64,000 bases of DNA, from NCBI GenBank assembly GCA_010015675.1, contig ML976984.1, forward strand, positions 334,088 through 398,087, in the 5' to 3' direction. Position numbers and translations under genes: made by a program. The first letter of the stretch is position 1. Each line of letters begins with the position of its first letter. Source of the DNA: Byssothecium circinans. Taxonomy: Eukaryota; Ascomycota; Dothideomycetes; Pleosporales; Massarinaceae. The notes below the pieces were generated by a model, which saw only the letters and a list, made by a program, of their open reading frames with translations, was not told the DNA's origin and did no database searches. This document shows, piece by piece, positions 24,116 through 35,501 of this stretch.

Positions 24116-25021
24116 CTAAGCAAGCTTGCTCTTGTTCTTCTCTAAGAACTCACGGAATGTGGTCAATGGAACTCCCCAGCTCTTGATCTCATCCATGTTC
24201 GCAAACCTCTCCAAGCCATGCGTCAACGTCTGTCCCAGCGTGATGGGGTCATTACCCAAGGCGGCCGTCTCTTCTGCAGTGCGATAGTGAACATTGTACT
24301 TCGTCCCCTTTACCTCGGATATCTGCTCAATGAGCTGCGCAGTCGTAAGGTTCTCGCTGACCACAGAAATAGTCTGGCCGGTGAACTTCTCAGGGTGGTT
24401 GAAAGCGGCAGCTACAAAGGCGCCGATGTCGTCGGTGTCGACAGTGGCCAGAATGCCATCCCGCTGGTAGCTGGATGTGATCTTTCCCTGGGCAATTTCC
24501 GGGAAATAGTAGTTGACCATCGGCAGAGTAATGTTGGTCATGAACCAGCCAGGGCGTAGGATTGTATATGGAATCCCGGAGTCGCGGACGAGCTGCTCAA
24601 CTTCGTACTTGCCGATAACAGCAGGACGAAGGATGGAGTTCGTCCATTTCTCATTGGTGATGAAGTTGGGATCAGCCAGTGCAAGCTGCGTAGTGTGTAC
24701 GATGTGCTTCACACCCGCGGCTTTGGCGAGTTGGAGCAAGTTGCGAGCATCGCGCGTCTCGGAGTCGTCCGTGAAGGAGGGGAATTGAGTGAGGAAGACC
24801 GCATTGCAGCCTTTGATCGCTGCTTCGACGGATGATGCATTGTCGAGGGTGCCTTTGTGGAGGGTCACATTGTTGCTGTACTTCTGGAGAGCTTGAGCCC
24901 GTTCGGCTGTGGGGTCGTTCACAAAGGCACGAATATTCCAACCACTCTTTGCGAGGTGGTTGATCACCCCATTGCTTTGGGAGCCAGTGGCGCGAATAAC
25001 GAGGGCGGTTTTAGTGGACAT
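24116..25021 (-). CDS. NmrA-like NAD(P)-binding protein
   Basis: A single exon of 301 aa starts at the ATG at 25021 (MSTKTALVIRATGSQSNGV). The frame extends upstream to 25114, but homology-like sequence begins here. The N-terminal ATGSQSNGV is a variant glycine-rich nucleotide-binding loop of atypical short-chain dehydrogenases. The following pattern (NIRAFVNDPTAERAQAL, VTLHKGTLDN, GCNAVFLTQFP, LLQLAKAAGVKHIVHTT, YTILRPGWFMTNI) is that of the NmrA family. NmrA proteins sense the NAD(P) state and bind regulators; others are reductases. It is divergent from a Zn2Cys6 regulator 648 bp away, so the two may share a promoter. Which role it has cannot be told from sequence. Confidence 0.85.
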   Translation of the reverse strand: MSTKTALVIRATGSQSNGVINHLAKSGWNIRAFVNDPTAERAQALQKYSNNVTLHKGTLDNASSVEAAIKGCNAVFLTQFPSFTDDSETRDARNLLQLAKAAGVKHIVHTTQLALADPNFITNEKWTNSILRPAVIGKYEVEQLVRDSGIPYTILRPGWFMTNITLPMVNYYFPEIAQGKITSSYQRDGILATVDTDDIGAFVAAAFNHPEKFTGQTISVVSENLTTAQLIEQISEVKGTKYNVHYRTAEETAALGNDPITLGQTLTHGLERFANMDEIKSWGVPLTTFREFLEKNKSKLA

Positions 25022-25669
25022 GATGAGGTCCTGAAGAAAAGGTATTGAGTAGGATGTTGTGGAGGAATGGAAGAGCTGTTCGTTGGTGATGCAAGCAGGA
25101 GCTGAGGGTGTCAATGGCTTTTAAACACCATTTTAAATCCCAAATGTGTGTTGCTGTGAGGAAATCCGCACTTCAGTCTTGAGGAAGCCCGCACCCGCTA
25201 GCGCAAGTCCGCACCCACCGGCGCAAGTCCGCACATCTTCATCAACACACGCGGAGTACAGTGGCCTCACGCACTAGTGAGAAGTAAGAAAAGAGGCCTA
25301 CCTGAATGCTTTGTAAGTCATGCAAGGTAACTACAAAGCGTAGCACTTTACCTAAGGAGTCAAATGTCGCGGTTGGTTACCCGACATCTGGAGATACATA
25401 CCTTCCCATGAAAGAATGGTGTCTCACGCGTGAGGAAATTAGAGTATGCTAACAAAGCTCAAGTAAGCCGTCGCTTGAGGCGTATTCAAAGAGATTGCTG
25501 TCGTTCAGTCGGACGAAAAGAGGAAGAATAGTGCTGACACGAGATGAGGGACGAACAGCTTACTAATGACAAATGGATCGCCTTATCGATAATGCATGTG
25601 ATCTCAGGAGACTTCACCCAATTGATCAATGGTACCGCAACATGTACGCTACAACACCCTCTGTTCGGA
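25022..25669. promoter_or_regulatory. Divergent intergenic region, NmrA-like gene and Zn2Cys6 regulator
   Basis: It lies between two divergent starts. It contains repeated GCAAGTCCGCACCC-type words near 25170-25235 (AAGCCCGCACCC, AAGTCCGCACCC, AAGTCCGCACAT), which could be protein-binding sites. Confidence 0.4.
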
Positions 25670-27119
25670 ATGCCTCCGGATCGAGCGCGGTCGTTAAATG
25701 CTCAGGGAAGACAAAAATCGTGCTCCGAATGCGCAAAAGCGAAACGTAAATGCGATCTTCAGCAGCCCAACTGCCGTCGCTGCACCAGGCAGAAGCTGAC
25801 GTGCATCTACCCTCCTCCAAATGCACCGTCGACAGCAGCAGCGACTTCTACTTCGCAGGCAGAGACACCTTCTTCCGAAAATAGTGCCACTTCGTCTGGC
25901 GCGTCATCATGGCTCGGAGTAGATGCTACAAGCCTTTCTGCAACGCTTGATACGGAGTTTCTGGATTTCGACATCAATCCGCTCCCCTCGTGCTACAATG
26001 TTGAAAGCATTGAATGCGGAACCATCATCAACATGACCAATATGAATGGCCCTCCAATTGATGAGAAGGCTATGTCAATGCTCATGATGTCACCTTTTGC
26101 GGACTCACGGATTGGGTACTCAATGAAGCAATGGAAAAAGACGCCTGAAATGATGGTGAAGGAGAATCGCACACACTGGAGCCATCCGAAGTTGTACGAG
26201 GATTTCATGCCAAGATCTCTTCAAGGTATTTGAATCTTAAATTTAGACACGTCTCTGACTAACTAGTGCCAGATGCCTACGCAGCTTGCGCATTAGCCAT
26301 GGCGAGAACCGAGACGAACGCGACTTTCATCGCACGTCATGTCACTGAAAGGGCACATGAGCTCATTGAGCAGGATCTTCCCACATCACCTGTCGAGATC
26401 CTTGCCCGTGCTCATGCACTAGTGCTCTATCAGATTATCTTAATCTGCGGTGGAGATGTACGGCGGCCATCCACCCTTTTCGTGAATCCGACTGACACTC
26501 AACAAGATCAGATACTACAGCCAAGCAGAAAAGCTCATCCCACATCTCGAAAACATTGGTGCTACTCTCATCGCAATCACATCCCACGATGAAGAACTTA
26601 CTGATCCTCTTCCTCTGTACCCGAGCAGTGCTGCTAGGGATGCGTGGTCGACCTTTATCTTTCGCGAGTCATCCCGACGTACATTACTTATTACATTTCA
26701 GGCAACATCAACTTGTCGGCTCCTTCTAGGGCACTACTCGTCTTGTGCCAGTCACCTCGCCCTTGGCAACAAGTTCACAGTCTCATCTGCACTGTGGGAT
26801 GCCAAGTCACCGTTCGAATTCGCGATGGCTTGGAACGATAAGAAGCATTTCTTGGTCAGAGAGCTTGACTTTAGGGAAATGCTGAAGGAGGCTGATGCGA
26901 AGGATGTCGATGTTTTTACTCGTATGATGCTTGTTGGTATGTAAACAGCTCTAGCCGACCGCCCAGCCGCAGCTCGGGTATATTGCACCCGAGTACTATA
27001 GGGGATACGCACCGTAACTTGTCTCAAAGTCTTTTGCTGACGCTTCTTGTGCACATGTAGGGATCATGGGCATCGACGATGTCAGGGGATGGCTTCACAC
27101 AAGAGGCGGTGATCTTTGA
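25670..27119 (+). CDS. Zn2Cys6 fungal transcription factor, four exons
   Basis: Exons are 25670-26225, 26273-26462, 26512-26936 and 27061-27119, about 409 aa. The zinc cluster lies near residues 17-44 with spacing CX2CX6CX5CX2CX6C (from CSECAKAKRKC), and it binds DNA through two zinc ions. A Ser/Thr-rich linker follows. The C-terminal region (HALVLYQIILICGGDVR, YYSQAEKLIPHLENIG, SSAARDAWSTFIFRESSRRT) resembles regulatory domains of fungal pathway regulators. Introns 1 and 3 are ordinary GT-AG. The frames of exons 2 and 3 join only through a 49-nt intron with a GC donor (26463-26511), so this site is either an unusual GC-AG intron or a damaged donor. The start at 25670 is a choice; the frame opens at 25544. 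It is divergent from the NmrA-like gene. Confidence 0.75.
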
Positions 27120-28206
27120 GCTTCATACACCAACATCTAGGAGGATGCTTCCGTCAATTACCCTGCCACCTCAAACACGCGGAATATTCAGAGTCGAAAG
27201 TACCGGGCATGATAACGGCGGGCAGTTTGAGAGTAATGGATCGGCAGTAACTCCAGCAGATCCAACAATGGGAACCGTCACCAGATTATCAACATGCGCC
27301 TTTACCACACGCCTTCCAAAATGCAACGAGAAGCCCACAACGCCGCTTTCTAGCCTAACGAAGAGGGCTATTCGGCCCATAACGACCCTATCGCTCATCA
27401 AGTCGGCCCTATACCTTCTCACGAATTTTGAACCCTTCATGCCATTAGACGTTCATCGTTCTTCACGACAACGTCCAGGTCAGACCTCAGGGTTGGAGTC
27501 TCCACGCACCCCAGTACCGGTTAGTGGCCTGCACGAAGGTCCTTCAGCATTTTTCGGGGAAGCTCCCTCCTATCACGGGAAACGTGATCGGCCGGGTGAG
27601 AAAAGCCCGACGTAGCTTTGTCGGCTTCCGCGGAAAAGGCTTGGGCGGATAGAGCTGTGAGATGCTCTGAGTATCTGATATGTGGTGTGGCTCTACGGTT
27701 GCCATTGCCGATGAGAGGCTGTTGTGGCTTCACGATAATTGCACGCCGCGAGTTAAAGATTGGAAGAGTGAGAGGGGGCTTTGCATGGAGTTAGAGAACG
27801 CTCTGAGATTGACATTGGGGCATGGCAGTGATGGTAGCATGACAGGATGAGAAAGGCATCTATGAGGAGAAAGAAAGTGGTTCCAAACCTAAATCATCTT
27901 CTGGAGACAGCTAGTAAGGCGCTCTCTTTTATACACTCGTCTTCGTGACTTGGGCTCTTTTAGTCTCCACGTCTGTTATTGTGTTATGTCCTGTTTATAG
28001 GTGGCTCAAAAGGTGGACAAGCATACGAGATGATTTGGTTCTGCAACGTTCGCTTCACTCATTGGGATTTGTTTCATATTTCTCTGCCATATCACTGTCC
28101 TATGCTTGAGATTATGTTGTTCAACGGGAAGAATCCTGTCCCCATTATCCAACAGTCTCCTGATCGATCAGATCTCCTTGTCAGCTTATTCCTCCAACGT
28201 CTCTAA
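27120..28206. other. Intergenic, no gene recognised
   Basis: Overlapping open frames on both strands at 27079-27615 have no recognised motif. Nothing else is supported. Confidence 0.4.
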
Positions 28207-29045
28207 TCATCCAGTCTCCTTATCCTCCTCTTCTTCCTCTTCGTCCTTCAGCAAAAGAGGCCCGGCGGAAGGAGGTGGACCTCCATCCCCCTCGTTGTCA
28301 CTAGCACCGCCCCCCGACTTTCCCCGGTATTTATTCCAAACTGCAAGCCCCCCACATCCCAGCGCCGACGCGCCGAACACAGTGCCAATGACGATTGGAA
28401 CCCCGAATCCTCCCATACCCGCGCTCGTGAGGAGAGCGAAGAGCGAACCGACCGCGACGTTGCCGATGCCAGCCTGTATGCCCGCAGCGATGCTGCCTGC
28501 AAAATGTCAGCGAAACCCTCTCAAGACGATGGGATAGACATACCGGCAGCGACACCCGAAGCAGTAAACCCCAGTCCTCCAAGCACCACGGGAGTCAGCG
28601 CGGCGCAGACGATCGGTATGATGATGCAAGCCGCGATGATGGCGGTCTCCTTCGGATGCTCCTTCATCCACTTCTTTGCCTCTCGCGCCTTGCCTGGGAT
28701 ATCAAATTTCTTGATCGCGGCGATGGCATCGCTCAACGCGTCGCGGAGCTGGTCGCCGAAGTCCATGATCTGGGCTTTCATGGCGTCGACGAACATGCTG
28801 AGCATCATTTTAGCTTCGAAGATCGCAATGAGGCTCAGAGCGCCCCAATGGTTACAGCAGATGACCTTCAATGCTTCTGTGAGAGTTTGATCGATGGACA
28901 ATGAGGAAGGCGGGTGATTGGTGTCGGGTCGACCGTTGGAGGTTTGGGAAGGTTCGTCGGGGTCATCTTCGACCCTGGCTTGAAAAGAGTTGTTCATGCC
29001 GCTCTCGCGGAGGCTGTCTTCGGTCTTGGTGAAGAAATTTCCCAT
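28207..29045 (-). CDS. IFI6/IFI27-like (ISG12-type) membrane protein
   Basis: Exons are 29045-28544 and 28496-28207, with a 47-nt intron (GTATGT...TTGCAG), 263 aa. The ATG at 29045 sits in a strong context (CAACATGGG); upstream in-frame codons start only with TTG. The C-terminal half holds the family's glycine/alanine-rich hydrophobic core, VLGGLGFTASGVAAGSIAA followed by IQAGIGNVAVGSLFALLTS and AGMGG, as in human IFI6 and IFI27 (Pfam Ifi-6-16). Two or three hydrophobic helices precede an acidic tail (DEEEEEEDKE). The N-terminus MGNFFTK fits an N-myristoylation signal. Animal members act at mitochondrial or ER membranes in apoptosis and immunity. Fungal roles are unknown. Confidence 0.8.
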
Positions 29046-29740
29046 GTTGGATGTCGGTGGTTGGTCTGAGGTTGAAGAAGGAGGTGGTGTTGAGCGAGAC
29101 AACGGAAGGTGGTGTGGAGGCGGAGAAGCGCTTAGACGCCCCTAGTGTGGTGAACTCTCACCTCAAGCTCGTGCTCCATAGAGTGTGACAGGCGAAGGTT
29201 CGGCATGTTTCTGGTCGTATCTCCGTTCCTTCCGCTTTCGGTTCTAACGTCTACGGCTGATATCACATAGGGACCAGAAGTTTCGAGCACAAATCGACAG
29301 CGTAGGAGAGCCTTGTGCACCTGTATGCATCATTCATTCACGTACGATCATTCACTGCTTGGGAATGAGAGGAAGTTCGGCTGCCGTCACTAGCGCTATC
29401 GCTCCTTCCACATATATCCTGACTCGGGTGAGGCAGCCGGTTGGCTGGCCGAGCGTAAGCAGTGAAAACTACAGCAGCCCAAGTGCATCTATCCCAAGTT
29501 CAATACCAGCAAACATTCTCCATCCACATGAAGCATTGGAGTTGTTAGTAAGCGTAATCCAACATCCTGTCGGAATCAGTGAGGTGAGGGAGGGCCGCCA
29601 CTCCACCGCCTCGTCACCGCGCCTTCCACCTCTGCCCGGCAGATTATCGGCCGCTCATTGTCTGTGCTCTTGAGGTGAAAGTGGAAGGCACGGTAGGGCA
29701 GAGCGGTCACGGAGCGGAAAAATCTGCCGCCCGGCAGCTG
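29046..29740. other. Intergenic, no gene recognised
   Basis: No coding frame with supporting motifs is seen here. It is 5' flank of the IFI6-like gene. Confidence 0.4.
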
Positions 29741-29750
29741 CTATAAAAGG
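29741..29750 (+). promoter_or_regulatory. TATA box of an unresolved plus-strand transcript
   Basis: CTATAAAAGG is followed by a C/T-rich leader and by intron-like signals downstream: GTATGT...CTGAC...GCAG at 29943-29997, and GTGAGT...CTAAC...CCAG at 30288-30341. Confidence 0.4.
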
Positions 29751-29769
29751 TCGCTCCCCGCCTCTTCCA

Positions 29770-30440
29770 CTTCTCTTCACCACCACTTCACCTCACCGCA
29801 CTTCCAGCTGCAATTCGCCTCTGTATCGAATCTTGCAAAGCACAATTCTCAAACCACCTCTTCGTCACATCCCTCCAAAGCATACGCTTCCAACCACCTC
29901 GTCGTTGACCCGACTTTGCGACAGCCCCACCCACTCCACAAGTATGTGCCTCTTCCTCACAGCTACTTACCTTGGTGGTTGACTGACGCTTCGCAGCACC
30001 ACGGCATCTACGCGAGTCGACGACCCATTCAAAGCCCTTTACCAGCTTGCAAAAAACTAAATCCTGCCTCTCTCTGAATATGACGCTGTTGCTAACTACA
30101 TGCAGGCCACTCACGGCAACCACAGCTCCAGTAGCAGCTCCAAAGCCAGATTCTTCCATTACCCAACAACCAAAGCACATTCCTTTCCACCCAACACTTG
30201 CCATCGGCGACCTCGTCCTTCCGCCACAGCAACCGACTGTCGACCTCGACTGGCCAGCTTGGACTCCATTGCCAGAACATCAAAGCAGTGAGTAACATCA
30301 GTCCAGATCAGTGTGTGACATTTAACTAACGCCATCGCCAGCACAGCTACCCCACCACAGCATCCCTCCGCAAAGTCGAGCCCATGTCGCTTATTCGCGT
30401 GTCGACATTCAAAGCCAGTCTGCGCCACCCAGCAGGCGAT
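29770..30440 (+). other. Probable spliced transcription unit, coding content unresolved
   Basis: At least two convincing introns (about 29943-29997 and 30288-30341) and a TATA box upstream suggest a transcript. The exons give only short, Pro/Ser/Thr-rich peptides (for example MQATHGNHSSSSSSK). Similar words such as CGCGNGTCGAC and ATTCAAAGCC recur near 30010-30035 and 30395-30420, suggesting an internal duplication. No product is recognised. Confidence 0.35.
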
Positions 30441-31460
30441 GGCAAAGTAAACCCGGCACGCTATGGTGCAACGCTACGTCACGAACATCTTGCCAGATTG
30501 CCAGAATGATATCGCTGAAAGCTCTAGTCGTCCATCGCGACCATCACCAAGCTTTCATCAAAGCCTCTCGCGGACATCGAGAGACACTGGAAGCCCTCCG
30601 GACAAACCATCGTCCAAGCGCAGTCGATTTGGAATGAACGCATCAAAGTCACAATATTCCAATGAAGCCCAAACCAATCTGTTGGCCGCAGCCCCTCGCA
30701 TTTCCGCGAGTCTGATCATGTCCGTGGTTTGTGTACGTGACACCTTGGATATAAGAGATAAGGAGTCGCATCAGGGTTGGGAGGTTGCGGTCTACGGCTC
30801 CATACCCTTGAAAGATCTCAGCCTCTGTCACGATATATTCAATATGAAGGACGCTTGTCGCCGTGGTGCCTATTATTTATGATGCCATGATGCACTCGAT
30901 AAGCAGGAGCGTTGAGTCGACGTCGAAGCCAGTCGCCGCATTGGCCCATAATGATGCAGAGCTTGAGTCGCACTGCATAGTGCATCATACGTTTGGGCTT
31001 GGTTCAATGGGTGTTCGGACTCTTCGAGACTACCTAGATTGGCAATGTAAGTGGACGTACGCTGGTGTTCAGGGATTGGAGATGTTGGCACTTCGGTCGC
31101 ACATCTTGCCACAGCTAAAGCCACCGTCGCCGAAGAGAAGCAGACGAAAGACTGAGCTGAAGGCCACTATTACAAGCTTGCGGGAGCTGAATACAGAGCA
31201 AGAGAGTCTCCCAGTCGAGCTGCTTCAGATTGAATCGAGTTTGGGGACTGCTTGACATACATCCAATCGATGAACAGATACAGCAGTGCTGTACAAGAAC
31301 CTGAACTCCTATGACGGATTGAAGAAGCTATTGAAACCAGATGACGCTTCATACAAAGCATCTTTTGATTCTATCACGGAACAGGGCAATGGAAACCATC
31401 CGCTTGATTTCCAAAGCCACGCTCGAGCACTGGGCCCAGAGGGAGAAAGTGGCGAGGTAA
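30440..31460 (+). pseudogene. Decayed gene of unknown family
   Basis: Pieces of plausible protein appear in different frames: LKALVVHRDHHQAFIKASRG then LEALRTN, continued after a one-base shift near 30611 as IVQAQSIWNERIKVTIFQ. Later LRELNTEQESLPVELLQIES continues through a possible 46-nt intron (31231-31276) into VLYKNLNSYDGLKKLLKPDD and ends LGPEGESGEVK. The broken frames and lack of a start point to decay. I do not recognise the family. Confidence 0.35.
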
Positions 31461-32912
31461 AGTAGAATTTTTCGGACTGTTTTGGAGCGACTTTCACAGG
31501 ACACATAACAGATGAAATGGGGTAAGGGCGCAGCATGTAACGAAAACGCCGAATCATACTTTTGCAACATGAGGACTATGAAACGTTTTAGTGAATGGTG
31601 AGATCGCATTGCTTTTGAGACCCGCTTTCCGAGTACCAACAGACCTCGATGCATATGAGGACTTCGCGCTTAAGATCGAGTTGACTCACGTCCTTAACGG
31701 CTTGATGCGAGGGTCGAGTTACTTTGTGATGCTGGTCGCCTTTCAGTCGTCTCGTCGGTGATTCGGGTAGTCGTACGGGCTGCGATGGGCCTTTGAGTGT
31801 TGGGAGTCTCCGTAACAATTCTTCCGAGGGCCGCGATAGCTTCGATGATTGCTGGGGTTGGGATTTCGTTCGCCTTCAGCTTCGCATTCGTGATCCGAAG
31901 GCGAGTCAAGCAATCCCGTCTCGCAGGTCGCATAGCAGGAGAACCTGTTCGTGGACTTTATTGGGTAAGACGCGGGCTAGCGCATCTCTGTGCGATGCGT
32001 GGAAGTCCCATCGTTGATCCTGTCAAGCCACAGAAACTCTTCATCAGTGAGGGGTGGTGACGCCAAGGGCATTTTTACCGTCGTCGCGTTCCCTGTCAGC
32101 TGCGAAGGTGGCGAAACAGAGTCCAAGGCAGTTGGATGTGTTGGAACGTAGCGACTTGCGTTCAAACGGCCGTCTCCGTGCTTTGGTCGTTTGTCGTGCT
32201 GGCTTAAGTAAACACTTCTTGTCCATTCTCACCCACCCCCGCTTTCCCACCCCGAATCCCCTACCATCTAAATATCCCCCACTTACCTACTATATATATC
32301 TATTACCACACTGTATTTCACCTAAAACAAGCCAAAGAACGCTAGCACGGCCGACTGGGAGAGGACACCACAAATTCTCCCGGCCAGGATATAGTAGCAA
32401 ACAGTGCAGGGTTCGAGTCCCACTTCAAGCTAGTTTATGCCCATGATTCTCTGATATGGAACATAATTAACTTGTACTTACTGTGGTGAGTTGAAAGTCC
32501 TCCGCTTGTGGGCCAGTTCAGAAAACTCACTTGGTTGAGAAACTAAGGGGGTTATCTGGTCGATGGTGTCGTCGATTCTTTTTGCACTTTTGCTATCCTT
32601 TATTTAATCCACATCCCCAATTTTTTTCTCTTAAAAAATGGTGTGGTGAGGGGGAGGAGTGATGACAGTTGAAGTTGGGATTTAGAATTAAGATACCGGT
32701 TTTGTTGTTTTGCGCATCGGCTAGATTCTTTAACATAGATGCAAGGAAGAGAAGGTGAACAGCAGAGGGCCGGGAATTTCGTTACCACGAGAGGCTGGTA
32801 TGGATAGATTTAATTTGATGGCCTGGAGGGTTTTTAGGTTCGTAATCTACGTCTTCTGTTACAAATGTATCAGCTTATATATCTTTCAAACATTCATCAC
32901 TCTTCAACATCT
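31461..32912. other. Intergenic, no gene recognised
   Basis: Short open frames only. A tRNA-like hairpin with a good B-box-like word (GGTTCGAGTCCC near 32410) lies at 32341-32430, but it does not fold as a proper tRNA (see rejected). Confidence 0.4.
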
Positions 32913-33671
32913 TCATAGGGCAAAAGCCGCTGCGCCAACCATAGCAGCCAATGCCGCGCCCTCAACACCAAAGCGCGTCGCCGCACCCGAAGCCGTAGGC
33001 GTAGCCGCACTTCCAGTCGCAGAAGCCGCGCTTCCACTCGCCTTCGCACCAGCCGAGGCACTCGTCACCATACTTCCACTTCCACTGGCACTGGTCGCAG
33101 TCGGCGTATTGGAAGCAGCCAACTTCTCCTCCCCGGCGGTCACCGTAGCCGTCTGCATAGCAGCATCGCTTCCACTCAACGTAGTATCCGCAAACATGGT
33201 GCCCGACTTTCCATCAGCACTTTCCATCAATAATCCCATGGCACATGCGACGTTTGCATCCTTGCTGCTTGTGCACTTGAAGTTCCCTTGAGGGAACGCG
33301 GCGACGTAAGTCGATGTGGAGATGACGGAGAAGGTGATTTGGCCGGTGCCCCAGCCGCAGTCGTTGAGGTCCACGGATTTGGGGCATGCGAGGTTCACGA
33401 CCGTGGTGGCTTTGTCGACGCTTACAATACCTAAACGTAAATTACAAAGTCAGTGAAGCTCATCTAGAGGAGAGTCGGTGCTTCGCGTGTTATCTCGAAT
33501 AGCACATTATAATAAAGCAGTGTTGACAACGCAGTCCGTACCGGGCAATAATTACTTACTTGCAACCGGATTCGTGCTGTTTACCTCGCCGCCACCAGGC
33601 CAGAAGAACGGGAGGTTGGTGTTCGCAAGGGCGAGGGGGGCGAGTGCGGAGAAAGTAATGAAGTGACGCAT
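32913..33671 (-). CDS. Secreted Ser/Ala-rich protein, probably GPI-anchored
   Basis: Exons are 33671-33560 and 33430-32913, with a 129-nt intron (GTAAGT...CACTGAC...TTTAG), 209 aa. The signal peptide is MRHFITFSALAPLALA. The mature N-terminal domain (about residues 20-130) has four cysteines, around LACPKSVDLNDCGWGTGQ and FKCTSSKDANVACAMG. A Ser/Ala/Thr/Gly-rich stalk follows, then a small-residue stretch before a hydrophobic C-terminal tail (GVEGAALAAMVGAAAFAL), the usual layout of a GPI-attachment signal. It is probably a cell-wall or plasma-membrane surface protein. The fold of the Cys-containing domain is not recognised. Confidence 0.8.
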
Positions 33672-34586
33672 TATGGGTCTTTGCTTTTGGTCGATCGATG
33701 CTGGGATAATTCGGTCCGCTCAGATGCTTCTAATAAAAATTATAATGTAAACTTGAGCAAGGAAGCTTCAAAAAGAGCGTATATTTGGAGTAAAAACGAA
33801 TGTGGTGTACGCGAAATAGCTCAGCAGCAAAAACAGAACGATAGTCGCCAAAGACGTGAGGAGCGCGTTCCAGAATCCAGGACGGGCGTTCCCACCTTTT
33901 AATCCCCTGAAGCTTGTCCGAGCTTGGCTTAAAAGCTTGATTCTAGGAATCTAGACTGGATCGACGTTAGCGCGCCTTCAGATGGGCTTGGATTATCCTA
34001 ACGTAGCTAGTAGTTCGGCCAATGTCATGCCGGCTAATTTCCTTCTACGGAGAGTTGCTTGAATTTCATCTCCCTAACGGCCGTATGGTGAAACTTGATG
34101 TTAGACCAACTTTTACGCAACCCAGATCATGGAATTTATCGCCAAATTTAACCGTATAGTATATACTTTACTCCTTTGCCTGCGCATTCAGATCCAAGCT
34201 GGTTTCTCTAGCAAGCGTGTAGTAGTCCCAAAACAGGGGTGAGCGATATGCCCGATAGTGTATTGAACCCGAGGCCATAGGACCGCGCCCTGGGGCTTCT
34301 GTATTATCCAAACCTTCCAAGAAAAAGCCCGTCTCCTAGCCTAGTATTGTACCGTGTACAACATTGTAAAGGTGATTCTATTGTGCACTAACACCCCTAC
34401 TATGCTTTAAAGCTATGGCTCAAAACATATTATGCCTATTTTATGTATTTACAATGTACCACATCATTAACTACATAAGCCCATAATGAAGTGTAGAAAT
34501 AAAAGACAAGACAAGATTTAAATTCAACCAAACTAGCAAAAAGGTATATCCTGACTTGAGCTAAGACAAACGAAAAAATTCATAAG
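33672..34586. other. Intergenic, AT-rich to the right
   Basis: No coding region is recognised. Composition becomes AT-rich from about 34330 to 34560. Confidence 0.45.
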
Positions 34587-35501
34587 ATGAGCCCCGACGG
34601 GCAAGATCGCCAAAGCGCCGCTGGTACAGACCTCTGGGAAAAGGCCCTCGAGAAGGGAACCAAACTCCTTCTTATGATGCAGTCTACTGACTTCGAAGCA
34701 GGCGCAGCTTCCCCATTCGATGACTCCACAAACCCCGATGATTACGGATACATGACCCAAGATATCTCTGATGAGTACGACCCTGAGCGAGTCTCTACAA
34801 TGAACGAAATCGCCCTCACTGAGCTTGGTATAGGAACGCAAGCTCATCTCTTCGGCGGAGATAACTACCACATTATGTGGGCCACTGACCATACCACAGG
34901 TCCGGAGTCGTGGTTTTCTCAGATTCTTAATCCGAGGGCCGGTCTTATTATTGCAGATTTAAATACGTCTCCAAATCATGGCGAGAACCCTGCAGGAAAG
35001 AAACTACCGGACCTGAGATTTTGGTCCGATATTGCTTATTTGCAATGGCGTAGTGCTTGTGCAGAATATGAGTGTAAACAATCTACTTCCTGTGATACAC
35101 CACAGCCCCAGGCTTCGGAGCTCAAGTTCGTCCTTCGTTAGAATATCGTCAACTCACCAACTCGTTTCCTAACGAGCAAGGTTTTGGAACAAATTGGTGC
35201 CGAATTGTCCGAGTGGCCGGGTGTACTCTTGAAGCCGGATTGTGAAGAGGCTAAGGTGCTGCTAGGTTCCCCGAACGGGTCTGGCGTTGCATTTTTACTG
35301 ATTGACCATAAGGCGCAGCTTGGGAGGAAGACTGTGGGCGGTATCAGGATTTTTAACGATGATGAGAGTTATTTGAACTTGCTGTTTGAGATTGAGGATG
35401 TAGTTGATGATACTACGTCTGAGATTGAGGAGAGGGTTGCTGATGCTACGTTTAAGGTCAAGGATATCGTTGATGATACTATATTTGAGAGTGAGAATTA
35501 A
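34587..35501 (+). CDS. Hypothetical protein with C-terminal 11-residue repeats
   Basis: Exons are 34587-35129 and 35181-35501, about 287 aa. The joining intron is 51 nt with a clear CTAAC branch and CAAG acceptor but a weak donor (GTCCTT), so the junction is uncertain. The N-terminal region is acidic (STNPDDYGYMTQDISDEYD). The second exon has a folded-looking core (SEWPGVLLKPDCEEAKVLLG) and then tandem 11-residue units (FEIEDVVDDTT, SEIEERVADAT, FKVKDIVDDTI). Repeat-coding sequence continues past the TAA at 35499 in the same frame, so the original protein may have been longer. I recognise no family. It lies just outside the inverted-repeat island. Confidence 0.5.

Noticed and set aside
27079..27615. 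Open frames on both strands after the Zn2Cys6 gene
   Set aside because: The plus frame overlaps the regulator's last exon and neither strand shows a recognisable motif.
32341..32430. tRNA-like sequence with a B-box-like GGTTCGAGTCCC and a hairpin (GGCCG...CGGCC)
   Set aside because: The acceptor and T stems do not pair properly and the A box is poor. It could be a tRNA-derived relic, but I cannot support a tRNA gene.
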